From positions 1-39,655 of the forward strand of contig CAVJDT010000011.1 of the NCBI GenBank assembly GCA_963648435.1: 39,655 nt of DNA, in the 5' to 3' direction. The notes beneath the pieces were generated by a model, which worked only from the letters and a program-made list of their open reading frames with translations, had not been told where the DNA came from and made no database searches. The position numbers were made by a program, and so were the translations under genes. This DNA is from UMGS75 sp963648435. Its GTDB lineage: Bacteria > Bacillota_I > Bacilli_A > ML615J-28 > CAG-313. Positions 34,392-39,655 of the stretch are shown here, piece by piece (positions within the stretch are counted from its first letter, which is position 1; each line of letters begins with the position of its first letter).

Positions 34392-35342
34392 ATGAAAAGA
34401 ATTTTTACAAAAAAGAATTTAAAAGAATTTTTCTTTATAAATATAGGTGTCTTTTTAATGGCGGCTGCTTATTCACTGCTTCTTGACCCTAACGATATTG
34501 TTATCGGGGGGGGTGGTGGTATTGCAACAATCTTGAAGGATATTACGGGAAAATCATCATCACTTTTTATTCTTATCTTAAATGGAACTCTTTTATTATT
34601 GGCATTGATATTTGTTGATAAATCATTTTTCTTAAAAACAATTTATGCTTCACTTATTTATCCTGTTTATTCATATCTATGTGAAATACTATATAAAAAC
34701 ATTTTAATAGATAGTCTTCCTAATATTTTAAAATTCAAGATGGATAATCCTAATTTAGATACCAACATTGCATCAGCTGGTGCATATTTAGTAGTTGTAA
34801 TCTTTGGTGCGGTAATTACAGGATTTGGGCTAGGACTTGCTATTAGAAATGGTTCATCAACTGGTGGAGTTGATATAATTCAAAAAATGTTATTAAAATA
34901 TTGTAAAATTCCTTTTTCAATTAGTTTAATTATGATTGATGGTTCGATTGTATTTGCCTCAGGCATCCATTTCCATAATGTCTTTGTTATTCTTTATGGA
35001 GCAATCTTCATTTTTATTTCAGGTTATGTAATGGATTCCATAATCTTTAGTGGTTTTAATGCTAGATGTGTTAATATTGTTACTACTAAACCTGAGGAAA
35101 TTAAAGAACAAATATTTAAAATTCTTGGTCGAGGTATCACAATTGTCGCGGCGAAAGGTGGTTACACTGGTGATGATAAAACAATTCTTGTTTGCGTTAT
35201 GCATAATCAAGAATTCTACAAAATGAAAGAAATAATCAAAAATATAGATGCCAAAGCCTTTATATATGTTACAAGAGCTAGTGAAGTACATGGGGAAGGC
35301 TTTTCACCGGAAATAGTAGGTCCTAATGAAAATAACAAATGA
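34392..35342 (+). CDS. YitT-family membrane protein (DUF161/DUF2179)
   Basis: 316 residues from ATG 34392, which follows AAGGGTGA; an in-frame GTG at 34383 overlaps that site and is less likely. Five or six membrane helices occupy residues 1-210 (FFFINIGVFLMAAAYSLLL, GGGGGIATILKDIT, GFGLGLAIRNGSSTGGVDIIQ), followed by a soluble C-terminal DUF2179 domain (VNIVTTKPEEIKEQIFKILGRGITIVAAKGGYTG). The family is widespread in Bacilli, with function unknown; transport is often supposed. Overlaps recX by 17 bases. Confidence 0.88.
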   Translation: MKRIFTKKNLKEFFFINIGVFLMAAAYSLLLDPNDIVIGGGGGIATILKDITGKSSSLFILILNGTLLLLALIFVDKSFFLKTIYASLIYPVYSYLCEILYKNILIDSLPNILKFKMDNPNLDTNIASAGAYLVVVIFGAVITGFGLGLAIRNGSSTGGVDIIQKMLLKYCKIPFSISLIMIDGSIVFASGIHFHNVFVILYGAIFIFISGYVMDSIIFSGFNARCVNIVTTKPEEIKEQIFKILGRGITIVAAKGGYTGDDKTILVCVMHNQEFYKMKEIIKNIDAKAFIYVTRASEVHGEGFSPEIVGPNENNK

Positions 35343-36090
35343 AGTTAAAATCCTATTAGTTGAACAAAAAGGCAAGAAGTATCTAGTTTATACTGACAAT
35401 GATGAAGACCCTATTACTTTTACGGAAGATGGTCTAGTTGAAAATAGAATCATTAAAGGTGCAATATTTGATAAAAAAGAATGGAAGAAAATAGTTAAAA
35501 ACAAAGATAACTTGTTGATTTTTGATAAGGTTTTACATTACATAGATTTTAAACCTCGAACCAAGAAAGAAGTAATTAAGTATCTAAAAGACAAAGAAGT
35601 AAATATAAAAGATATTGAAAAGATAATTACAAGACTTGAAAATATTCATTATCTTGATGATAGTAAATATGCATCGCAATTTGTTCTTGAAGGCATTAAA
35701 AATAAAAAAGGTCCAAGTTTAATTGTTTATCAACTAGCGCAGTTAGGCATTGAATCCAAAATAATTAATCAAATGATTAAAGAATATGATATAGAAACGG
35801 AATATCTTAATGCTTATGATGTTGCAAGTAAATACCAAAGACAAAACACTAAATATCCAGTTAAAAAACAAAAAGAATTAATTTATCAAAAATTATTAAG
35901 AAGTGGATATCATAGTGAAGTTATCAATAAGGTTTTAGAAAGCCTTGAATATGGTGAAGATTCACAAGAAAATCTTGAAAAAGAATATTTAAAAGTTGTT
36001 GCAAAAACAAATGATCGTAATAAAATTATTACCTCACTTCTTGCTAAAGGTTATAAATACGAAAACATAAAAAAACTATTTAATAAATAG
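35326..36090 (+). CDS. recX: RecX-family regulator of recombinase RecA
   Basis: RecX proteins bind RecA filaments and limit their activity. The 254-residue product has the three-helix RecX repeats: KVLHYIDFKPRTKKEVIKYLKDKEVN, IEKIITRLENIHYLDDSKYASQFVLEGIKNKKGPSLIVYQLAQLGI, and KKQKELIYQKLLRSGYHSEVINKVLESL. The N-terminal 60 residues (beta strands, KYLVYTDNDEDPITF) are those of the long RecX form found in Firmicutes. ATG 35326 lies inside the YitT gene and has only a weak site (AGGTCCTA), so coupling is likely. Confidence 0.85.
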   Translation: MKITNEVKILLVEQKGKKYLVYTDNDEDPITFTEDGLVENRIIKGAIFDKKEWKKIVKNKDNLLIFDKVLHYIDFKPRTKKEVIKYLKDKEVNIKDIEKIITRLENIHYLDDSKYASQFVLEGIKNKKGPSLIVYQLAQLGIESKIINQMIKEYDIETEYLNAYDVASKYQRQNTKYPVKKQKELIYQKLLRSGYHSEVINKVLESLEYGEDSQENLEKEYLKVVAKTNDRNKIITSLLAKGYKYENIKKLFNK

Positions 36091-36133
36091 TCTAAAAAAA
36101 ATAAAGTGTTCATATATATTAGTGGTGATATAA

Positions 36134-36274
36134 ATGAATACTAAAAAGAAACTCGTTAAAGAAGGATTACGTAATATTGGTAATAATTTAATAAAAGAAC
36201 AAGAAATAGAAAAAAACTTGTACTATGAAATTTCTAAAGAAATTCATCAAGACAAGAAAAAAACAAATAAATAA
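36134..36274 (+). CDS. 46-residue basic hypothetical protein
   Basis: ATG 36134 follows GTGGTGAT and the frame runs to TAA 36272-36274. The product is a highly charged single helix, rich in Lys and Glu (KKLVKEGLRNIGNNLIKEQEIEKN). No family recognised. It lies between recX and the FMN riboswitch; the ribosome site and open frame support it, but the length leaves doubt. Confidence 0.5.
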   Translation: MNTKKKLVKEGLRNIGNNLIKEQEIEKNLYYEISKEIHQDKKKTNK

Positions 36275-36276
36275 AT

Positions 36277-36380
36277 TCAGGGCAGGGTGTAATTCCCGAC
36301 CGGTGGTATAGTCCACGAGCATTAGCATGATTTGGTGAAATTCCAAAACCGATAGTGATAGTCTAGATAAAAGAATTAAT
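36277..36380 (+). ncRNA. FMN riboswitch (RFN element)
   Basis: The conserved parts of the FMN aptamer are all visible in order: CAGGGCAGGGTG, ATTCCCGACCGGTGG, TAGTCCACGAGC, GATTTGGTGAAATTCCAAAACCGA and TAGTGATAGTCTAGAT. FMN binding normally favours the downstream terminator and shuts off riboflavin uptake or synthesis genes. Here the controlled gene is the RibU-glycerate-kinase fusion, consistent with riboflavin import. Confidence 0.96.
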
Positions 36381-36385
36381 AAAAT

Positions 36386-36408
36386 AATGCCCTCATAGGG
36401 GCATTTTT
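36386..36408 (+). terminator. Expression-platform terminator of the FMN riboswitch
   Basis: AATGCCCT (36386-36393) pairs with GGGGCATT (36398-36405), followed by a T run, ending just before the ribosome site of the fusion gene. When FMN is bound, transcription should stop here. Confidence 0.88.
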
Positions 36409-36422
36409 CTTTAGAGGTGAAT

Positions 36423-38138
36423 ATGAAAAATCGTCGTGAATTAATTAATAGAATTACAAAAGTTGGAATCTTTGGAGCGATAAGTGTTATCTTATATGAT
36501 TTTGTTAAATTTCCCCTTCCATTTTTTCCATCATTTTTAGAAATTAATTTTTCAATGTTACCTGTCATTTTAATAGCACTTGCATATGGGCCAATTGATG
36601 CTGGTATTATCGTAATATTAAGATTTTTATTAAAACTTCCATTATCACATACGGCTTATGTCGGTGAATTAGGTGATTTAATTATTGGACTTTTAATAGT
36701 TGTTCCAAGTAGTTTATGTTATAAATTTAATCGTACTAAAAAAGGTGGATTAATAGCTTTAATTATTGCTTTTTTTGTTTGGATTATTGTAGGAACTTTA
36801 TCAAATTTAATTACTATTCCAATTTATATTAAAATGTTTTATGGTGATGTAGCTAATTTAATAAAAGATTTATCAATGATACCAAATGTTACAAAATCCA
36901 ATTATATGCTTAAATATTTACTATTTGGAGCTCTTCCTTTCAATACTTTAGTAGCGATTGTTGTATGTTTAATCACCTACTTTGTTTATAAAAAAATATC
37001 GATAATCTTTAAACATGACTTCTTAAGTCATCAAGAAACTAACCAAAAAGTAATGGTAATGATTGATTCATTTAAAGGAACATTAACATCTAAAAAGGCT
37101 GGTAATATCGTAAAAGAAACTATTCAAAATAAAAATATCAAAGTAGATGTCATTCCTATTTCTGATGGTGGTGAAGGTTTCCTTGAAGTAATAAAAGAAG
37201 TTAAAAAACTTGAATATAAAAAGCTTGAAGTGCATGATGCAATAGGAAGAATTCATCAAGCAAGATATTTATATGATAGTAAAAATCTTACTAGTTACTT
37301 TGAACTTGCGGAAACATGTGGCATTAATAATCTAAAAAAAGAAGAACTTGATCCATATCATGCATCTAGTTATGGATTAGGTGAACAAATTAAAAAAGTA
37401 TTATTGATAAATAAAACTAAAAAAATAGTTGTAGGTATTGGTGGAAGTGCAAGTTCTGATGCAGGATGTGGAATGTTAGAGGCGCTTGGAGTTAAGTTTT
37501 ATGATAAATTAGGAAACTTAATAACTAACCTAAATAATGCTTCCCTAGCTAAAGTAGAAGATGTTGATATAATAGAAGCTAGTACTATTTTAAAAAATAT
37601 TGAAATAGTTGTTTTAACTGATGTTACTAATCCCCTTCTTGGTGAAAATGGGGCTGTATATGTATTTAGCCCTCAAAAAGGTGCAACCCCGAGTGATTTA
37701 GAAGTGTTAGAAGCAAATATTAAACATTTTGTTGATGTCATAAAAACCAAACTACCTAACTGTGATTTCTCAAACACTTCAGGTGATGGGGCAGCAGGTG
37801 GAGTAGGATTTGCTTTTAGTAAAATTTTAAAAGGTGCCTTAAAATCAGGTGCTGATACCATCCTTGATTTAGTGGATTTTAAACAAATATGTGAAACGTA
37901 TGATGTAGTTATCACCGGAGAAGGAAAATTTGATAGTCAAACTCTAAATGGTAAAATCATTAAAGGTATAATGAAATATAAACCAAAACGTTTAATAGTA
38001 GTAACAGGTGCCTCAGAAATTACAACTAATCAAGCTGAAGTATATGCGATAGTACCTAATATTTGTACATTAAATGAGTCACTTGCAAATCCTGAAGAAT
38101 CATTACGAAAACTTGTTAAGACAATAAAATTTAAATAA
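36423..38138 (+). CDS. Fusion of ECF riboflavin transporter S-component (RibU) with glycerate kinase
   Basis: 571 residues in one uninterrupted frame. Residues 1 to about 197 are RibU: five or six helices with FPLPFFPSFLEINFSMLPVILIALAYGP and LLKLPLSHTAYVGELGDLIIGLLIVVP, the regions that hold riboflavin and meet the EcfT subunit. A linker of about ten residues (FLSHQETNQK) joins a complete glycerate 2-kinase domain (GlxK family, about 209-571): DSFKGTLTSKKAGN, SDGGEGFLE, GIGGSASSDAGCGMLEALG, LTDVTNPLLGENGA, SGDGAAGGVGFAF and ITGEGKFDSQTLNGK. Start ATG 36423 follows GAGGTG; a GTG six bases upstream is inside that site. Under FMN-riboswitch control. The kinase's role beside a riboflavin carrier is not known. 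Confidence 0.92.
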   Translation: MKNRRELINRITKVGIFGAISVILYDFVKFPLPFFPSFLEINFSMLPVILIALAYGPIDAGIIVILRFLLKLPLSHTAYVGELGDLIIGLLIVVPSSLCYKFNRTKKGGLIALIIAFFVWIIVGTLSNLITIPIYIKMFYGDVANLIKDLSMIPNVTKSNYMLKYLLFGALPFNTLVAIVVCLITYFVYKKISIIFKHDFLSHQETNQKVMVMIDSFKGTLTSKKAGNIVKETIQNKNIKVDVIPISDGGEGFLEVIKEVKKLEYKKLEVHDAIGRIHQARYLYDSKNLTSYFELAETCGINNLKKEELDPYHASSYGLGEQIKKVLLINKTKKIVVGIGGSASSDAGCGMLEALGVKFYDKLGNLITNLNNASLAKVEDVDIIEASTILKNIEIVVLTDVTNPLLGENGAVYVFSPQKGATPSDLEVLEANIKHFVDVIKTKLPNCDFSNTSGDGAAGGVGFAFSKILKGALKSGADTILDLVDFKQICETYDVVITGEGKFDSQTLNGKIIKGIMKYKPKRLIVVTGASEITTNQAEVYAIVPNICTLNESLANPEESLRKLVKTIKFK

Positions 38139-38139
38139 G

Positions 38140-38168
38140 TTGAAAAAAATTGTAAATAATGCTAAAAT
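38140..38168 (+). promoter_or_regulatory. Promoter of the four-zinc-ribbon gene
   Basis: TTGAAA (38140-38145), 17 bases, TAAAAT (38163-38168), starting two bases after the fusion gene's stop; AGAGG and ATG follow within 22 bases. Confidence 0.68.
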
Positions 38169-38189
38169 ATGGTCAAGAGGTAAAAGAAT

Positions 38190-38609
38190 ATGAGTGAAAA
38201 TAAAAAATGTAGTAATTGTGGATTTGAATTAAATGAAGGTTCAATGTTTTGTACAAATTGTGGAATGAGACAAGTTACAAAAACAGTTCAAAAACCCAAA
38301 TTACGCTGTGTTGAGTGTGGTCATGAAATTGATAAAGATACAGTATTTTGTACAACATGTGGAGCTAAACAACCTAAAAACACACAACCAATAGTACCAG
38401 TAGTTAAACAAACAAAAGTTTGTGCTAACTGTGGTGCACCACTAGATGATGATTCAGTATTTTGTACAGAATGTGGAACTAAAATAGAAAAAGAAGAAAA
38501 TTTGGTTTTAGGAAAAAAACCTAAAAACTTATGTCCTATTTGTAAAACCGTACTAGAAGATGATGCTTTGTTTTGTACAGAATGTGGAACTAAAATAGAA
38601 AAAAGATAA
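38190..38609 (+). CDS. Tandem zinc-ribbon protein (four modules), unknown role
   Basis: 139 residues made almost entirely of four zinc ribbons of the zinc_ribbon_2/double-zinc-ribbon type: CSNCG..FCTNCG (7-30), CVECG..FCTTCG (about 45-68), CANCG..FCTECG (about 78-97) and CPICK..FCTECG (about 115-134). No membrane helix, signal or enzyme domain, so the whole protein is a scaffold for protein or nucleic-acid contacts. In many Firmicutes such ribbons sit in front of a membrane domain; here they stand alone. The third and fourth modules share a 33-bp identical DNA stretch. Confidence 0.85.
   Translation: MSENKKCSNCGFELNEGSMFCTNCGMRQVTKTVQKPKLRCVECGHEIDKDTVFCTTCGAKQPKNTQPIVPVVKQTKVCANCGAPLDDDSVFCTECGTKIEKEENLVLGKKPKNLCPICKTVLEDDALFCTECGTKIEKR
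38460..38603 (+). repeat. 33-bp direct repeat inside the zinc-ribbon gene
   Basis: The same 33 bases, starting TTTTGTACAGAATGTGGAAC and ending in five A, occur at 38460-38492 and 38571-38603. They encode FCTECGTKIEK in modules three and four. Identical synonymous bases point to a recent internal duplication or gene conversion. Confidence 0.85.
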
Positions 38610-38663
38610 AACTCTATCAAGTAATAGTTGACACCTAATTTTATGGTCACTATCAATATTAAA

Positions 38664-38706
38664 AAAAGTGTATGAATCGCATTGAAACATACACTTTTCT
38701 TTTTTC
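38664..38706. terminator. Terminator hairpin, possibly bidirectional
   Basis: AAAAGTGTATG (38664-38674) pairs perfectly over 11 bases with CATACACTTTT (38688-38698), followed by CTTTTTTCTTTT on the plus strand and preceded by an A run that serves the minus strand. It ends the zinc-ribbon gene on one side and the recombinase remnant on the other. Confidence 0.8.
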
Positions 38707-38711
38707 TTTTC

Positions 38712-38873
38712 CGTATCAACGTTATCTTGTATGACAATAAATTTAATTCCAAAAGAAGAAAATACGTAATCGATAAATTGACCGACTTCTATGTAATTTT
38801 TGTCAAAACGAGATAAATCTTTAACAATGATAGTATTGATTATACCTGTCTTGGCGTTTATCCTCTTGGAAAA
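38712..38873 (-). pseudogene. Remnant of a large serine recombinase
   Basis: On the minus strand this stretch encodes KTGIINTIIVKDLSRFDKNY and IEVGQFIDYVFSSFGIKFIV, followed by IQDNVDT. That matches the conserved middle of the resolvase domain of large serine recombinases from Firmicute mobile elements (consensus like GKINTVIVKDLSRFGRNYIE ... DNVDT). The N-terminal part with the catalytic Ser and the whole DNA-binding and C-terminal parts are absent, and the frame continues into a terminator hairpin. A short ATG- or GTG-started frame could still be translated (from about 38921), but no active recombinase can result. Confidence 0.75.
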
Positions 38874-38921
38874 GCTTGAAATATAGCCCGGTAATATATT
38901 TTTTTGTTTCACATTCTTCAC

Positions 38922-39401
38922 CTTGCTATTTTATTTGTTTGTTGCAAGTGTTTGCATAGCGGTTTCAAAAAATTTTTACGATAAGAGTTTACCTCGCAGT
39001 TTTACCGATTACTAGAACACCGGTGTGATGGAAATGTACCGATTTGTGATTTCAAGTAACCTTAACGTAACCGTCGCGTAATCTTGATGTGATGTTTTTC
39101 ACCTTGCCAATAGCATACACGAAAGAAAAATAAAAAATAACATACTTTATCAAGCCCTTTTAGCTATAACCGTAATCAATACATGCAAAGCGGTAAAAAT
39201 GATACAAGAAAGGATGGCACATGAAAAACTCCGCCCGAAATAAAACGAAGTAAAAAAATATAGGTATAAAAATGACTTAACAACTTAAAAATTTGCTGAT
39301 GACGAAATGGTGTGCTTGTATATGTCAAGCATTCACTGAAGTACCACTTGAAATTTTTTCTAAAATTTACATAAAAATCTATTTCCCAAAATTAAAAAAC
39401 A
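38922..39401. other. Gene-free, more GC-rich stretch at a probable mobile-element scar
   Basis: About 480 bases without a credible gene in either direction. Base use differs from the rest (ACCGGTGT, GTCGCGTAA, CTCCGCCCG, several CG pairs). TACCGATT occurs twice (about 39002 and 39036). A ten-codon frame MKNSARNKTK with a GGATGG-like site is at about 39221-39253. I see no tRNA or clear attachment site. It is most likely leftover DNA from the element that carried the recombinase. Confidence 0.4.
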
Positions 39402-39430
39402 TTGATTTTTGGAAATTAATATTATATAAT
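39402..39430 (+). promoter_or_regulatory. Promoter of the right-edge ATPase gene
   Basis: TTGATT (39402-39407), 17 bases, TATAAT (39425-39430), with GCGAGG ribosome site at 39436-39441. Confidence 0.62.
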
Positions 39431-39449
39431 AAAAAGCGAGGTAATGTGA

Positions 39450-39655
39450 ATGAAACTTATCGAACGCGATTTTTATCTTGAAAAGTATAAAAACATAATT
39501 GGCACGCCTGATATAAAGGTAATCACAGGCGTGCATCGTAGCGGAAAATCGAACTTATTAGAAGCATTCAAACGATATATTCTTGAGAATGTTCCAAATT
39601 CCAACATTGTGCATATAAATTTTAACCTTGAAGAGTTTGAAAAGTTAAAAGATTA
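39450..39655 (+). CDS. AAA-type ATPase (AAA_14/DUF4143-like), 5' part, cut by the window
   Basis: ATG 39450 after GCGAGG opens a frame to the window edge (68 residues seen): MKLIERDFYLEKYKNIIGTP, then VITGVHRSGKSNLLEAFKRY, where GVHRSGKS is a Walker A loop near residues 28-35. The start 'ERDxYLxxL, D.kVITGvRRsGKS' is that of the widespread AAA_14 ATPases with a DUF4143 tail, whose role is not settled. Codons such as CGC, GGC, GTG, TCG and ACG are frequent here but rare in the rest of the window, suggesting the gene came from elsewhere, perhaps with the lost mobile element. Confidence 0.8.
   Translation, partial: MKLIERDFYLEKYKNIIGTPDIKVITGVHRSGKSNLLEAFKRYILENVPNSNIVHINFNLEEFEKLKD

Noticed and set aside
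38321..38752. Minus-strand open frame of 143 codons across the zinc-ribbon gene
   Set aside because: Its sequence is the antisense of the repeated Cys modules and the terminator hairpin; no ribosome site or known motif.
39293..39481. Plus-strand 62-codon frame at the right end
   Set aside because: It overlaps the promoter and the start of the ATPase gene in another frame and has no ribosome site or similarity that I recognise.

Overview
The window looks like a chromosomal piece of a low-GC (roughly 30 %) Gram-positive or wall-reduced bacterium of the Bacillota, class Bacilli, close to the gut Erysipelotrichales / RF39 / Acholeplasma-like lineages. The reasons are strong A+T bias, AAGGAGG-type ribosome sites, TTGAAA-N17-TATAAT promoters, many small lipoproteins with SxxC-type lipoboxes, the infC-rpmI-rplT operon with its L20-type leader, a long-form HPF and a SecA with a SEC-C tail. 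TGA is a stop codon here (several genes end in TGA and a release factor 2 gene is present), so this is not a code-4 Mycoplasma. The lineage assignment is inference; no rRNA or tRNA was seen.

Layout, left to right. (1) 1-4270: a leader that looks like a transcription attenuator, a tiny ORF, a papain-fold cysteine-peptidase-like surface protein whose signal peptide is broken by a one-base frameshift, and a BspA-type leucine-rich-repeat lipoprotein. (2) 4332-9090: a small lipoprotein, nagA (GlcNAc-6-P deacetylase), a membrane protein and a two-gene ABC exporter. (3) 9131-11690: topoisomerase III and a 57-residue zinc-ribbon protein. (4) 11700-14599: four overlapping genes, secreted protein, lipoprotein, short ABC ATPase and short permease, probably one unknown envelope system. 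(5) 14639-16018: infC (apparently with an AUC start), rpmI and rplT behind a leader with terminator. (6) 16020-18150: a 480-base gene-poor stretch with a 10-bp tandem repeat, then an AlbA_2/HATPase (RecG-like) gene split in an A8 tract. (7) 18170-20480: on the minus strand, a secreted purple-acid-phosphatase-like enzyme with two Ig-like domains. (8) 20575-24870: a DUF1189-like membrane protein, leuS, a small ORF and hpf. (9) 24885-29153: an RND exporter with a zinc ribbon in its cytoplasmic loop, its TetR regulator and a clear palindromic operator. (10) 29200-36100: a HAD phosphatase-like protein, queH, secA, prfB, a YitT-family membrane protein and recX. (11) 36134-38603: a small ORF, an FMN riboswitch, a RibU riboflavin transporter fused in frame to a glycerate kinase, and a four-zinc-ribbon protein. 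(12) 38610-39655: a recombinase remnant, a more GC-rich gene-free stretch and the start of an ATPase with foreign-looking codon use, probably a mobile-element scar.

The most interesting item is the FMN-riboswitch-controlled fusion of a riboflavin ECF S-component with a full-length glycerate-kinase domain. Next come the zinc-ribbon RND exporter, the unrecognised attenuator leader at the left end, the four-gene envelope/ABC operon and two coding frameshifts that a one-base change would repair.
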